Part shown: piece by piece, positions 36,038 through 45,798 of the stretch
How positions within the stretch are numbered: the first letter of the stretch is position 1
How the letters are laid out: each line of letters starts with the position of its first letter
Source: Pseudoalteromonas sp. A25
GTDB lineage: Bacteria > Pseudomonadota > Gammaproteobacteria > Enterobacterales > Alteromonadaceae
Length of the DNA: 64,000 nt
Direction: 5' to 3'
Assembly: GCF_009176705.1 (NCBI RefSeq)
Contig: NZ_AP021846.1
Span: 590,001 to 654,000, forward strand
Program-made: the position numbers and the translations under genes
The notes under the pieces: model-generated
What the model saw: the letters and a program-made list of their open reading frames with translations, nothing else
What the model was told of the DNA's origin: nothing
Database searches by the model: none

Positions 36038-36845
36038 GTTAAATACGCAAGCGGCGAGTGACCAATTACAGCGATTAATGCCCGCCATAACGTGTCATAC
36101 ATTAACTCCTTTAAATAAAGGCTTAAGTAACGATAACTTTTTGGTGGAATCATCAATGGGGCGTCTGTTATTAAAAAGCTACAAAGAACATTTCCCTCTT
36201 GGTGCTTTAAAGTCGCAACAGCAATTGGCGAGGTGTCAGGATATAACGGCAAATGTACATGCATGGGATGAAACTTTAGGTATCGCTGTATTTGATTTTT
36301 TACCGGGTACAGACTCTCCTGTAATGCTAACTGACAGTTTGCTAAGCACAGTATTGACGGTTCATCAGTTTGAACCTTCTCACACATTTTCTTACGCTTC
36401 AGAACGTTTAGATATTCTTCCATTACTTAAGCAATTAGATAAACATATTATTCGTGAGATGGAAGAGGCGTGGGCTTGGAGTGTCGCTGTACTAGAGCGT
36501 TTGCCAAAAACATTAGCATTTTTTCACAATGATTTGGTCAAAGAAAATCTTATTGTTGGTAAGCAAGGGAGCAAGATTATCGACTTTGAATATGCGGCTT
36601 ATAACGATACCTTTTTTGACTTAGCTGCACTTTGTTGTAGTTTTGAGTTGACGCGCGCTCACCGTAGTAATTTGTTAGAGCGGTATTTTGCATTGAAAAA
36701 ACAACTTTTGCCTAAATACGCTGACAATAAACTTGCAGCGTATCAGCTCGGTTACCTGCTTTTGAGTATCCAGTGGTATGAACATCGAGGTCATGCTGAG
36801 CTGGCAATTCCTTTGCGGCATCAACTAGAGCAATGGCAAGTCTAA
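36024..36845 (+). CDS. Choline/thiamine-kinase-like phosphotransferase
   Basis: A 273-residue kinase of the APH/choline-kinase fold. LSNDNFLVE is the nucleotide loop, FFHNDLVKENLIVG the catalytic loop (Asp of HND) and KIIDFEYAAYNDTFFDLAALC the metal site. Next to the PnuC-type transporter and the thiamine-binding protein, a role as thiamine kinase (trapping imported thiamine as thiamine phosphate) is likely. Starts at TTG 36024 behind AAGGA and overlaps the transporter by 14 bases. Confidence 0.75.
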   Translation: MLSSKLNTQAASDQLQRLMPAITCHTLTPLNKGLSNDNFLVESSMGRLLLKSYKEHFPLGALKSQQQLARCQDITANVHAWDETLGIAVFDFLPGTDSPVMLTDSLLSTVLTVHQFEPSHTFSYASERLDILPLLKQLDKHIIREMEEAWAWSVAVLERLPKTLAFFHNDLVKENLIVGKQGSKIIDFEYAAYNDTFFDLAALCCSFELTRAHRSNLLERYFALKKQLLPKYADNKLAAYQLGYLLLSIQWYEHRGHAELAIPLRHQLEQWQV

Positions 36846-37024
36846 ATACCGCCAAGTCTTTGGGCGAGCTCTTTGTATTTTTCAACATCTGACTTATCAA
36901 AAATAGGGTGACCTTCAGCATCTTGGTCTTTAGCAACGAGCAGGTTCTCACGAGCGAGTCGCTTTACGCGCTCAACTTTAACACCTAAAAATTCAGCAAC
37001 TTGCTCAGTAGTCATAGGGGTCAT
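36842..37024 (-). CDS. Small helix-turn-helix protein, MerR/excisionase-like
   Basis: A 60-residue protein with a DNA-binding helix-turn-helix of the excisionase/MerR type (MTTEQVAEFLGVKVERVKRLAREN) and a C-terminal helix (FDKSDVEKYKELAQRLG). It converges on the thiamine kinase gene with a 4-base tail overlap. AGAGGA stands before the ATG. No integrase lies near it, so a chromosomal regulator is as likely as a phage remnant. The target is unknown. Confidence 0.72.
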   Translation of the reverse strand: MTPMTTEQVAEFLGVKVERVKRLARENLLVAKDQDAEGHPIFDKSDVEKYKELAQRLGGI

Positions 37025-37267
37025 AATTTAAAATCCTCTTGATGTATAAAATTGCAATGACGCTTTGTTGTATAAATGATGCGACAGTTGCATTGTCATT
37101 ACGAGTACAGAGCCCAATTTAAACATCTGTATCTATAAGCATAGTTAAATATCGTGTTTTTTGTGTCTTGTATAGTGTTTTTTTAAATTTTAGGTTGTTT
37201 ATTAACCATATAGCACACAAACGCTAGTATTTATCAGGTTATGCCATTATCATTATCGCACTGACGT

Positions 37268-37342
37268 GCTCTCGTGGTGAAATGGATATCACGTAGCTCT
37301 CCGGAAGCTAAGTTGCAGGTTCGATCCCTGCCGAGAGCGCCA
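37268..37342 (+). tRNA. tRNA-Arg (anticodon CCG)
   Basis: Acceptor GCTCTCG (37268-37274) pairs with CGAGAGC, discriminator G and encoded CCA at the end. D arm GTGA/TCAC. Anticodon stem TAGCT/AGCTA with loop CTCCGGA, giving anticodon CCG, which reads CGG. T arm GCAGG-TTCGATC-CCTGC. All stems pair. It lies between the HTH gene and zntB; no att-like repeat was found after it. Confidence 0.96.
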
Positions 37343-37365
37343 GTCATGCAATGGTTCACCTGTTA

Positions 37366-38337
37366 TTACAGCCAATGTTTAACCCTAAAATAGTACCCAA
37401 TCCCGCCAGTCAATACACACAAAGAAGTCACAAACAAAGCAAACGCATAAGGTGATTCTGTGCCGGGTATACCGCCAATATTTACCCCAAGCAAACCGGT
37501 TAGAAAGCCTAATGGTAAAAATAATGCGGCAACAACCGACATAACATACATACGTTGGTTTAATTGCTCACTCAGCTGGTTGGATAAACTGTGTTGAATA
37601 ACTTGTGCTCTTTCAATTGCTGACTCAAGTTCTTCAATATATCGACTCAAAGCATTGTCGGCTTCGTTTATTTTATGTGCTGCAGTGTCATCTAACCAAG
37701 TAAGTTGGCACTCTAGTAATTCGCTAATGGCGACTTTTTGTGGCTTTAAATAGCGTTTTAAAGCAATGGTTTGCCTGCGTGTAGTAGACAGTACAGTGGC
37801 ATCAATCTGGCCATCATGGTTATCCAATATGTCTTCGAATATATCGAGTTGTTCGTCAATTTGATAAATAACATCTTGCATTCTTGCCGTTAGTCTTTGC
37901 ACTAATGTGCTCAATAACTCTGCTATGTTTTTGGGTCCTTTGCCAACTTTTAAGGCATGAAGTATATCTTGTGCTGACATGAGCTGACGTTTTCTACAAG
38001 TGATCAGTATATGCTCATTCATAAAGCATCGAATTGACACCATATCTTCTGGGCTTTGCTGTGGATTTAAATTGACGCCACGTAAAAATAGCAACAGACC
38101 GTGTTCAGCTTGCGTTACTCGGGGTCTTGTCTCATCTGTGGTCATTGCCTGCCATTCCCACTCTTCAAGAAATGGTTGGGCTTTCAACCAATTTATCGTT
38201 TCGTCTGAGCTGTAGTCAAAGTGCAGCCAAACAGGCTTCTTCTTTGCTAGTAAGTGCGTAATATCAGTTAACTCAGCTAAGGGCGTTGCGCCACCTAAAC
38301 CATCTAACTGTACTGCATGGACTAAACCTGAATTCAT
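37366..38337 (-). CDS. zntB: Zinc transporter ZntB (CorA family)
   Basis: A 323-residue inner membrane metal channel of the CorA/ZntB type. The large N-terminal cytoplasmic domain (about 1-255) ends in the long stalk helix (NQLSEQLNQRMYVMSVVAALFLPL), followed by the signature GVNIGG (GxN loop) and a second membrane helix. GVN instead of CorA's GMN fits ZntB, which moves zinc. The length matches the family. Single gene, convergent with the tRNA. Confidence 0.9.
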   Translation of the reverse strand: MNSGLVHAVQLDGLGGATPLAELTDITHLLAKKKPVWLHFDYSSDETINWLKAQPFLEEWEWQAMTTDETRPRVTQAEHGLLLFLRGVNLNPQQSPEDMVSIRCFMNEHILITCRKRQLMSAQDILHALKVGKGPKNIAELLSTLVQRLTARMQDVIYQIDEQLDIFEDILDNHDGQIDATVLSTTRRQTIALKRYLKPQKVAISELLECQLTWLDDTAAHKINEADNALSRYIEELESAIERAQVIQHSLSNQLSEQLNQRMYVMSVVAALFLPLGFLTGLLGVNIGGIPGTESPYAFALFVTSLCVLTGGIGYYFRVKHWL

Positions 38338-38479
38338 CGTACTATCCTTTTCTTATCTTGTTATCATGGTTGTACAAAACTATTGATACTTCAATGTAAT
38401 TTACTTATTGTTTGGATAAATAATATTCGCTGTTATATGCTGGGAATTGCTGTATAAGACAGTTTTTTAAGGAGTGAGT

Positions 38480-38914
38480 ATGTCTGACATGATTAATGTT
38501 GGTTGGCGAGAGTGGCTATCTTTACCTGAGCTTGGCATAGAGAAGATCAAAGCTAAGGTTGATACGGGGGCACGTACCTCTTGTTTACATGCGTTTCGAG
38601 TTGAGCAGTTCGATAAGCAAGGTCAAGCGTGGGTTAGATTTTGGCTTCACCCAGAGCAAGAACGGACCGATATCGAAGTATATTGCGAAGCGCCAATCAA
38701 AGATGAAAGACAAGTTACAGACTCTGGAGGCCACAAAGAAATGCGCTATGTGATAGAAAGCAGCGTAGTGATTGGTAACAAAAGCTGGCCGATTGAATTA
38801 ACACTTACGAATCGTGACAACATGAAATTTAGAATGCTATTAGGACGAACAGCAATGGCCGGACGTATTGTTGTAGACCCAAGCGCTTCGTATTTAACTA
38901 AAGACATGGATTAA
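38480..38914 (+). CDS. RimK-associated retropepsin-like protein (Zn_protease/DUF785 family)
   Basis: A 144-residue protein with a [13 protein letters not shown] motif. The DTGA resembles aspartic (retropepsin-like) protease active sites, and the family was earlier annotated as ATP-dependent zinc protease. [10 protein letters not shown] near the C-terminus is also typical. It is 2 bases ahead of rimK, the usual partner. Start chosen at ATG 38480, 5 bases after AAGGAG; GTG 38474 would overlap that site. Likely works with RimK in glutamate-tail modification. Confidence 0.82.
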   Translation: MSDMINVGWREWLSLPELGIEKIKAKVDTGARTSCLHAFRVEQFDKQGQAWVRFWLHPEQERTDIEVYCEAPIKDERQVTDSGGHKEMRYVIESSVVIGNKSWPIELTLTNRDNMKFRMLLGRTAMAGRIVVDPSASYLTKDMD

Positions 38915-38916
38915 CA

Positions 38917-39822
38917 ATGAAAATTGCGATTTTATCACGTAACAAACAACTCTATTCAACACGCCGTTTAATTGAAGCTGCCAAGCAGCGAGGCCATGAA
39001 ATTTTGGTACTAGATGCATTGCGTTGTTATATGAACATTAACTCTCAAGAGCCCGAAATTCACTTTAAAGGTGACAAGATAACTGAAGTAGAAGCAGTGA
39101 TCCCGCGAATAGGTTCTTCGGTGACTTTCTATGGCTGCTCTGTGCTTCGTCAATTTGAAATGATGGGGGTTTACCCACTCAATGAGTCGGTGGCAATTAC
39201 TCGCTCAAGAGATAAACTCAGATCACTACAATTACTGTCGCGCAAAGGTGTCGGCATGCCTATTACTGGGTTTGCGAGTAAACCTGATGATGTTAAAGAC
39301 TTGCTAGAGATGGTAGGTGGCACACCGGTGGTGATCAAATTGCTTGAGGGAACTCAAGGTATCGGCGTAGTGTTAGCAGAAACCCGTAAAGCGGCTGAAA
39401 GTGTTATCGAAGCATTCATGGGACTTAAAGCAAACATTATGGTGCAAGAATATATTAAAGAAGCGGGTGGTGCAGATATTCGTTGTTTTGTTATTGGTGA
39501 TAAAGTGATTGCTGCGATGAAGCGCCAAGCGCAAGAAGGCGAGTTTCGCTCTAATTTGCACCGAGGCGGTAGTGCCAGCTTAGTACGCATTACACCCGAA
39601 GAGCGAAAAACAGCCGTTGCTGCCGCTAAGGCGATGGGTTTAAATGTGGCGGGCGTAGATTTATTGCGTTCAAGCCGTGGCCCATTGGTTATGGAAGTGA
39701 ACTCATCTCCTGGCTTAGAGGGGATAGAAAAAGCAACAGGTAAAGATATTGCCGGCATGATTATTGATTTTATTGAAAAAAATGCCGCTTCTAAGAGGAC
39801 TGCAACGCGTGGCAAAGGCTAA
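38917..39822 (+). CDS. rimK: RimK: ribosomal protein S6 glutamate ligase
   Basis: A 301-residue ATP-grasp ligase that adds glutamate residues to the C-terminus of ribosomal protein S6. Motifs include [41 protein letters not shown] (ATP-binding), [17 protein letters not shown] and [14 protein letters not shown]. The length is typical (E. coli 300). Its end overlaps the next gene by 14 bases. Confidence 0.94.
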   Translation: MKIAILSRNKQLYSTRRLIEAAKQRGHEILVLDALRCYMNINSQEPEIHFKGDKITEVEAVIPRIGSSVTFYGCSVLRQFEMMGVYPLNESVAITRSRDKLRSLQLLSRKGVGMPITGFASKPDDVKDLLEMVGGTPVVIKLLEGTQGIGVVLAETRKAAESVIEAFMGLKANIMVQEYIKEAGGADIRCFVIGDKVIAAMKRQAQEGEFRSNLHRGGSASLVRITPEERKTAVAAAKAMGLNVAGVDLLRSSRGPLVMEVNSSPGLEGIEKATGKDIAGMIIDFIEKNAASKRTATRGKG

Positions 39823-40867
39823 AATAAATAGACCTTTTACTTTATTAGAAACGTCAATTGGTGTGGGCGAAAGGCAAACCTTGTCTTTAGAGATAGCCAA
39901 GCTATATACCCACACACCATTAACGATCCCTATCGAAGTTGTTAATGGTTTAGAGGCAGGGCCTGTGGTATTGGTGTGTGCGGCCATACATGGTGATGAG
40001 TTAAATGGCGTAGAGGTAGTACGCCAGCTGCTTGCAAAAGTCGATGTACACGATTTAAAGGGGACATTGATAGCCGTGCCAGTAGTTAACGTGTTTGGCT
40101 TTGTGCAAAAGTCACGTTATTTACCCGATAGACGAGATTTAAATCGTTGTTTTCCTGGCTCAGAGCGAGGCTCGCTGGGTGCAAGAATGGCACACATGTT
40201 TTTTTCACAAGTAGCGAGTTTATGTACTCATATTATCGATTTGCACACCGGAGCCATTCATCGTTCTAACTTACCACAAGTGCGTGCTGATTTATCTTGC
40301 CCAGCCACAGCTGAGATAGCGCACGCTTTTGGTACGCCTGTAGTGATTGACGCAACACTTCGTAACGGCTCACTGCGCAGTGAAGCAAGTAGCCGTAATA
40401 TTCCCGTTATTACTTATGAAGCGGGCGAAGCATTACGCTTTGACCCTGTCGCCATTGCTGGTGGTTTACAAGGTGTTGAGAATGTACTGCGTAAGCTTAA
40501 AATGCTCAAAGGTCGGCGACGTAAGAAAGGGCCGGATGCAGTGATAGCTGCGTCAACTAGCTGGGTGAGAGCTGAAGTAGACGGGATAGTGCGTGCTCAG
40601 GTTAACCTGGGTGAAAAGGTGTCGAAGGGGCAAGTACTAGCCTATATTGATAACCCATTGGGAAATAATGAGTTAGCACTATTAGCCCCACGTAGTGGCA
40701 TTGTTATTGGACAACAAACTATGCCCTTGGTAAACGAGGGAGATGCGGTGTTCCACCTGGCATATTTTGCTCATGCTAATAGTATCGTTGAGCAACAAGT
40801 GGAGTCGTTTATTGATGAACTCAGTGATACCAATGATAGTAATGGTAGCGTAACACTTAATAACTAA
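39809..40867 (+). CDS. Succinylglutamate desuccinylase/aspartoacylase-family protein
   Basis: A 352-residue zinc carboxypeptidase-like protein. Zinc ligands are in [13 protein letters not shown] (His and Glu) and [19 protein letters not shown] carries the substrate-binding Arg/Asn pair. A C-terminal biotinyl-like beta domain (about 250-335) follows. Start taken as GTG 39809, with AGAGGA upstream, overlapping rimK. It is third in the rimK operon, a recurring neighbour, so a role in amino-acid or peptide modification is likely. Its stop codon (40865-40867) sits at the edge of MITE copy B, so the last residues may be altered. Confidence 0.85.
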   Translation: MAKAKINRPFTLLETSIGVGERQTLSLEIAKLYTHTPLTIPIEVVNGLEAGPVVLVCAAIHGDELNGVEVVRQLLAKVDVHDLKGTLIAVPVVNVFGFVQKSRYLPDRRDLNRCFPGSERGSLGARMAHMFFSQVASLCTHIIDLHTGAIHRSNLPQVRADLSCPATAEIAHAFGTPVVIDATLRNGSLRSEASSRNIPVITYEAGEALRFDPVAIAGGLQGVENVLRKLKMLKGRRRKKGPDAVIAASTSWVRAEVDGIVRAQVNLGEKVSKGQVLAYIDNPLGNNELALLAPRSGIVIGQQTMPLVNEGDAVFHLAYFAHANSIVEQQVESFIDELSDTNDSNGSVTLNN

Positions 40868-41056
40868 CCTCAGCTGCACATAAGAGAATTTGCCCAATAA
40901 AGCTATTTCGCTCACTCTCTTCGTTATTTTCATTTGTAATAGCTCGCTATTACTTCACGAAAATGCCTTGATATTGAGCTAAATATCGTCATTGGATATT
41001 GAAGGGGTTGCAATGTCTCTCTTCTGAACTATCAAAACTCTTATCCGCAGCTGAGG
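40868..41056 (-). mobile_element. MITE-like 189-bp element, copy B
   Basis: The reverse complement of copy A at 5711-5899, same length, few substitutions. Ends are CCTCAGCTGCACATAAGAG and the complement of CCTCAGCTGCGGATAAGAG; the palindrome GTAATAGC-TC-GCTATTAC is at about 40937-40954. The flanks AACTAA and TTAACTAA extend the symmetry. It lies directly at the stop codon of the desuccinylase-like gene. No coding capacity. Confidence 0.8.
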
Positions 41057-41116
41057 TTAACTAAAACCAGCGAAGTGATCATCTAGGTTGTGAAAACAAT
41101 AAAGGTCAACCATCAG

Positions 41117-41144
41117 GTTGATAGCGCCAGCAGGCGCTATCAAC
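41117..41144. terminator. Perfect hairpin downstream of the MscS gene
   Basis: GTTGATAGCGCC (41117-41128) pairs perfectly with GGCGCTATCAAC (41133-41144), loop AGCA, 16 bases beyond the stop of the leftward gene. No strong T-run on either strand. Confidence 0.6.
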
Positions 41145-41160
41145 AAAATCTAAAGAGTCG

Positions 41161-41724
41161 TTATTTCCTCGGCCCTAATACGCGCTTAGATGCAACAGCC
41201 TTAGGTTTTGTTGGTTCTTGGTTAAGCACCAAAACGGGGCGGGTAACAAACAGATTATTTGGATAAATAACTCGGTGCCCATCAAGGTTTTTTAATACGA
41301 CGTTCATTAGTCCCATTTCAATAATACAGCCTTCAACATGGTTTGCTCCGTCGACAATTCTCACCCAATTACCCACACGGCAATAGTTTTGTATAAACAT
41401 CAGCAAAAAGGAAGTGAGATTGCTGAGCAAAGACCAGCCCGCAAAGAGTGCGACACCTAACATGGCAAAAAGAGAGGAGCCAAGCACTAACAAACCTCGT
41501 AATTCAATGCCCCAAAATACCAGCAATAAACACACTAATACCATGGCTGTGATCATTTTGAGCAGCAGTTCGGCTCTAAGCTGTCGGTGTGGATCAATTT
41601 TGCCTTGTGTAACTTTCTCTAACAGGCGTCGACTGAGCTTTAAAATGATGGGGAAAAGCAGCAATACAATAACGGTCACGATCAAACGGTATTGTTCGCT
41701 CAAAAAGGTCATAAGGTAAGACAA
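41161..41724 (-). CDS. Small MscS-type mechanosensitive channel
   Basis: A 187-residue membrane protein. Helices lie at about 13-30, 55-75 and 82-112; the last one, GSSLFAMLGVALFAGWSLLSNLTS, is the pore helix of MscS-family channels. It is followed by the beta domain (VGNWVRIVDGANHVEGCIIEMGLMNVVLKNLDGHRVIYPNN). It is shorter than E. coli MscS (286), lacking most of the C-terminal vestibule. A role in osmotic release is expected, but ion specificity is unknown. Single gene. Confidence 0.85.
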   Translation of the reverse strand: MSYLMTFLSEQYRLIVTVIVLLLFPIILKLSRRLLEKVTQGKIDPHRQLRAELLLKMITAMVLVCLLLVFWGIELRGLLVLGSSLFAMLGVALFAGWSLLSNLTSFLLMFIQNYCRVGNWVRIVDGANHVEGCIIEMGLMNVVLKNLDGHRVIYPNNLFVTRPVLVLNQEPTKPKAVASKRVLGPRK

Positions 41725-41781
41725 AATAATGTGTTCTCAGCTAAAATTCTATGGCTACATCATAGCGTTAGGATTGCGCTG

Positions 41782-43479
41782 TTAAAAGCGATTCTTAACG
41801 GTGAACAACCACTGTACGCCATCTATATTGTCTGGGCTGTTGATTGGGGCTGCAACATCTAAGTGTAGTACCAACCCGGCATTCGCCCTACTGGGCGCAA
41901 GGCGAAGTCCCATACCAATATTTTTCAAATAGTTAGGGTCGCTTGCAACTAAACTATTTCCTCTTACGCGGCCAATATCAAAAAATATCGCCCCTCCGAC
42001 TTTAAATAGTTGCAATAAATCATATTCCCAGTAGTAGCGTTTTTCTAGGTTCACCAAGACACTTTTACTACCATGCTGATATTTAATTGGATAGCCACGT
42101 AAACCGGTTTCTCCCCCAAGTGTTAATTGCACATCTTCGGTTAGGTTTTTGGCAAAGCGTAACTGGATTTTTGCATACCAAGATTGATACAAGCTGGTGT
42201 TAAGGTAATATTCGAAGCTGGCTTGTGAGATCATATTTCGAGCGGTGTTTTGCTCGCTGTTCCACTGGCCATTAAGCGCTAGCGCTGTTCGCCAGAGGCT
42301 TCTATCTGAAGTGAAGTGAGCCTTTTCTATAGAGAGCTGATAGACAAAATGGCTTTCATCATTACTCAATTGGTTATCAGAATAGCCTACCAATGCATTA
42401 ATATTCCAACCTAAATTAAGATCTTCTGTGCGGTAAATAGAATCAAAGTTTCTGACTTTTATAAAATCATCTTCAAACCAGTGTGCTCGTAAGTATGGGT
42501 AAGTGAGAGCTCGGTTTTGAGCAAGTGGTAATCGACTCGCTGGCGTGGCTTCAAAAATATCGTCTTGGTTGCGAAAACCAACGCTCAAACGCTGAGTCCA
42601 GTTCTTCTGTAAAGGTGTGGCTATGCCAAAGTAAACATCCGATACCTGACTGGTATGTTCATATTCTGAGACAACTTCGCCTGCTTCGTACAGAGATTCT
42701 GTGCGTTGATTATGAAAATCAGATATTCCGTAGCTATAAGGCGCATCTGTAGAGTAAAAGGGGTATTGAATACCAATGTAATGACGTTTTCCATCGCTGT
42801 TGTCTGCATATTCGACTCGGCCGCGGTAGCGAGTTGAGTATATTTGTGGGTCGTCATAGACGAACAAATATCCCGAGCGGTCTTTATCATTAGTTTGAGT
42901 GAGTGATAAACGTTTGCCCCAACCAAATAAATTGGTCTCTCTAAAGCCAATTCTAGACGAATTTTCTCCGCCGCTGCGACTAAAGCTAAGTTCGGGTAGC
43001 AGCGTCCATAAGTCTCGTGTAACAACATTAACTGTAATGCTGCCGTCGCAGTGTTCTTCTGCAAATACTCTGGCATCGTATAAAAAGCTTTGGTTTCGCA
43101 GTAAACGCTCTGACTCGACGAGTTTTTTCTGCGAATAGGTATCTCCTTCTTGGAACAGTAATATGCTGCGCAAGACTTCGGGCTTAGTGGTGATATGAGC
43201 ACGGTTGGCAAAACGGAACAGCGGGTTGTTTTCCTCTGGAATACTCGTGTCAAATACGTTGAGCTGGTGAAAGTTGATAGTGCTTATCTGCTTGTTATCG
43301 CCTTCTTCGGGGAGCTTAACCGCTTTGTCTACTTGTCTATCCAAGTCGCTGTTGAGCGGCTCTTGTGGTCTTTGGTTTGCACAACTTTGGGTTATATTAA
43401 GGCTGTTATTTGATAGCGCTGGTACACTTATAAAGAAGCTGAAAATGATGAAAATTTGATTGCATTTTAGTGCTTTCAT
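41782..43479 (-). CDS. BamA/TamA-like outer membrane beta-barrel protein
   Basis: A 565-residue protein with a signal peptide (cut near ALS, residue 24), one visible POTRA-type domain (about 90-165, ITTKPEVLRSILLFQEGDTYSQKK) and a C-terminal 16-strand barrel of the surface antigen D15 type (about 180-565). It ends in a phenylalanine (KNRF), the usual barrel signature. LGGETGLRGYPIKYQ is the conserved LRGY motif of the Omp85 superfamily. Shorter than BamA, so a secondary Omp85 member. Substrate unknown. Confidence 0.82.
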   Translation of the reverse strand: MKALKCNQIFIIFSFFISVPALSNNSLNITQSCANQRPQEPLNSDLDRQVDKAVKLPEEGDNKQISTINFHQLNVFDTSIPEENNPLFRFANRAHITTKPEVLRSILLFQEGDTYSQKKLVESERLLRNQSFLYDARVFAEEHCDGSITVNVVTRDLWTLLPELSFSRSGGENSSRIGFRETNLFGWGKRLSLTQTNDKDRSGYLFVYDDPQIYSTRYRGRVEYADNSDGKRHYIGIQYPFYSTDAPYSYGISDFHNQRTESLYEAGEVVSEYEHTSQVSDVYFGIATPLQKNWTQRLSVGFRNQDDIFEATPASRLPLAQNRALTYPYLRAHWFEDDFIKVRNFDSIYRTEDLNLGWNINALVGYSDNQLSNDESHFVYQLSIEKAHFTSDRSLWRTALALNGQWNSEQNTARNMISQASFEYYLNTSLYQSWYAKIQLRFAKNLTEDVQLTLGGETGLRGYPIKYQHGSKSVLVNLEKRYYWEYDLLQLFKVGGAIFFDIGRVRGNSLVASDPNYLKNIGMGLRLAPSRANAGLVLHLDVAAPINSPDNIDGVQWLFTVKNRF

Positions 43480-43554
43480 TCACAGCTCCTAAGGAATTAT
43501 TTAGTCATATGAACTTGTTACTATAGTGAACTCTTTACATATAAGTCTATTTCA

Positions 43555-43854
43555 TTATTGAGAATTTGATAGAAATAATAACGCCAAGTTTTCTAATTGT
43601 GCGTGAGCATCAAGCCCAAGTGGGGTTATCCAAATACTGTCGCTATAGTGTTCAAAGTTTAAGTGAAAGCTCTGTTGGGCATAATTAAAGCGTAGTTGGT
43701 GGCGATCTGCGCCTTGCGAAAATTCCAGTATTTGGATGTGCTCGGGGAAGTGTAAAAATATTTTCGCCCAGAGCTCGAATTCATCTGCTTCAGGGAAGCA
43801 GGTTGGATCTATGATCAATACCTGGTGCTCAAGATCAAGTTTAACTGTGCTCAT
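43555..43854 (-). CDS. Small protein next to recQ, DUF3630-like
   Basis: A 99-residue protein without signal or membrane segment. It resembles the DUF3630 family of marine gammaproteobacteria, recalled from memory. It follows recQ by 17 bases on the same strand, so it is cotranscribed. Function unknown; acidic and compact, probably cytoplasmic. Confidence 0.6.
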   Translation of the reverse strand: MSTVKLDLEHQVLIIDPTCFPEADEFELWAKIFLHFPEHIQILEFSQGADRHQLRFNYAQQSFHLNFEHYSDSIWITPLGLDAHAQLENLALLFLSNSQ

Positions 43855-43871
43855 AAAAGGCCTCTTAATGA

Positions 43872-45689
43872 TTAACTAGCGGCAAGATAGTTGCGGATCA
43901 ATTGCATAAAAGGTGCGCCATATTTGCTTAGTTTGGTAAAGCCGACACCGGAAACTTGCAAAAATTCGCTGTCATTGGTTGGCATGCGTTGAGCCATTTC
44001 TGCCAGTGTTTTGTCATTAAATACCACATAGGGTGGTACGTCATCTTCATCGGCAAGTTGTTTGCGCAAACTGCGAAGTTTTGCAAACAACCTTTTATCA
44101 TAGTTAAACTTGGCTAGTTTATCTTGGTAAACATGCTGAGCTTGTAATCTTGGTTCAGCTAACTGTAGTGCGTATTCACCTTTTAAAACAGCACGAGCGG
44201 CTTCTGTTAACCGCAAGCATGCGCCTTGCGTTATATCTTGGGTTAGTAGACCATGATGAATAAGTTGCCTAAGCACACTGAGCCAATACTCATTGCTATG
44301 CTGTTTACCAATCCCATAGGTACTTAATGTATGGTGCTGGTTGTCTCTTACCCGACTGGTGTTAGCGCCACGTAATATATCTACGATATAGCCTAAACCA
44401 AAGCGCTGCTCAGCACGATATACGCAAGACAAAGCTTGTTGTGCGACCAGCGTGCCGTCAAAACGTTTTGGGGGGTTTAAACAAATGTCACAGTTTCCAC
44501 ATGGTTCTCGTTGGTATTCGCTAAAGTAGTTAAGTAAGATCTGACGACGACACGTTTGTGCTTCGGCAAAGCTAGCCATAGCATTAAAGCGTTGCTCTTC
44601 GACTCTGCGTCTATGCTCGTCTTCAATATCTTCAAAAAAGCGCTTTACGCGACCTATATCCGCAGGATCGAAGTACATTATGGCTTCTGCGGCGAGCCCA
44701 TCTCTACCTGCACGACCGGTTTCCTGATAATACGCCTCAATGCTTTTAGGTATGTCGTAATGCAAGACAAAGCGAACGTTTGATTTATTGATCCCCATAC
44801 CAAAAGCGACGGTTGCAACGACAATATGAATATCATCTTTGGCAAAAGCGCTTTGCACAAATTGACGTTGCTCGTTGCTCATTCCTGCGTGATACGCTGC
44901 TGCGTTAAACCCTGCATCCGCCAGTTTTTGTGCTATTTCGTCTACGCGTTTTCGACTCGTGCAGTAAATAATGCCACTTTGACCTTTTTGTGCCCTTAAA
45001 TAGCGCATAAGTTGTGATAGAGGCTTAAATTTTTCCTCGACGGTATAGCGTATATTAGGTCTATCGAAGCTGCCGGTGTGAATGTAAGGCTGGTTTAACC
45101 CCAACTGCTGGACAATATCTCTGCGTGTCGCGGTATCTGCAGTTGCAGTCAGGGCCATCATTGGTACAGATGGAAAATGTTGTTTAAGCTCGCTCAAGCG
45201 ACAATAGTGAGGCCTAAAGTCATGGCCCCAATGTGATACGCAATGCGCCTCATCAATGGCAAATAAACTAATGTTTAGCTGTTTTAAGCGCTCTTTAAAC
45301 TCATACTGCAGAACTTTTTCTGGTGCGACATAAAGCAGCTTTATGTCTCCTAAGTGCAGACGCTGATAGATAACCTGTTGCTGTTCAAACGTGAGACTGT
45401 TATTCACAAACTCAGCGTTGATTTCCAGCGCTTTTAACTGGGCCACTTGGTCTTGCATTAAAGAAATAAGAGGCGATACAACAACGGTTAACCCAGGTAA
45501 GGTAAGAGCCGGAATTTGATAGCAAAGTGATTTTCCGCCGCCTGTTGGTAGCAAAACGAGTGCGTCTTGAGATTCTAATACCGCATTTATCACGGCATTT
45601 TGGCCATCACGAAACTCACTGTAGCCAAAAACGTCTTTGAGCACAGTGTACGTATGGGTTTGATCAGTTTTAAGCACTTGGTTTTCCAT
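43872..45689 (-). CDS. recQ: ATP-dependent DNA helicase RecQ
   Basis: A 605-residue 3'-5' helicase for recombination and fork repair. Visible parts: Walker A LPTGGGKSLCYQIP (about 45-58), DEAH (AIDEAHCVSHWGHDFRP, about 143), QETGRAGRDG (motif VI, about 325), a zinc-binding cysteine cluster (CRRQILLNYFSE, CGNCDICLNPP), a winged helix and a C-terminal HRDC domain (about 520-600). Length and domain order are those of E. coli RecQ (609). Confidence 0.96.
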   Translation of the reverse strand: MENQVLKTDQTHTYTVLKDVFGYSEFRDGQNAVINAVLESQDALVLLPTGGGKSLCYQIPALTLPGLTVVVSPLISLMQDQVAQLKALEINAEFVNNSLTFEQQQVIYQRLHLGDIKLLYVAPEKVLQYEFKERLKQLNISLFAIDEAHCVSHWGHDFRPHYCRLSELKQHFPSVPMMALTATADTATRRDIVQQLGLNQPYIHTGSFDRPNIRYTVEEKFKPLSQLMRYLRAQKGQSGIIYCTSRKRVDEIAQKLADAGFNAAAYHAGMSNEQRQFVQSAFAKDDIHIVVATVAFGMGINKSNVRFVLHYDIPKSIEAYYQETGRAGRDGLAAEAIMYFDPADIGRVKRFFEDIEDEHRRRVEEQRFNAMASFAEAQTCRRQILLNYFSEYQREPCGNCDICLNPPKRFDGTLVAQQALSCVYRAEQRFGLGYIVDILRGANTSRVRDNQHHTLSTYGIGKQHSNEYWLSVLRQLIHHGLLTQDITQGACLRLTEAARAVLKGEYALQLAEPRLQAQHVYQDKLAKFNYDKRLFAKLRSLRKQLADEDDVPPYVVFNDKTLAEMAQRMPTNDSEFLQVSGVGFTKLSKYGAPFMQLIRNYLAAS

Positions 45690-45798
45690 CGCCGAGCATT
45701 CTAGAGGTTTTTCACTCGCTTGTCTGTAACTTTTAGCGCTTGCAAAAAGGGGGCATTGCGCATAAATTTAACTGGTCAGATGAGCTTGTGGGGTAAAT

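Noticed and set aside
37268..37342. tRNA-Arg gene as an integration site
   Set aside because: No integrase gene and no repeated tRNA 3' end were seen on either side.
42621..43253. A 210-codon minus-strand frame in the BamA-like gene
   Set aside because: Overlaps the clear Omp85-family gene in another frame; composition not protein-like.
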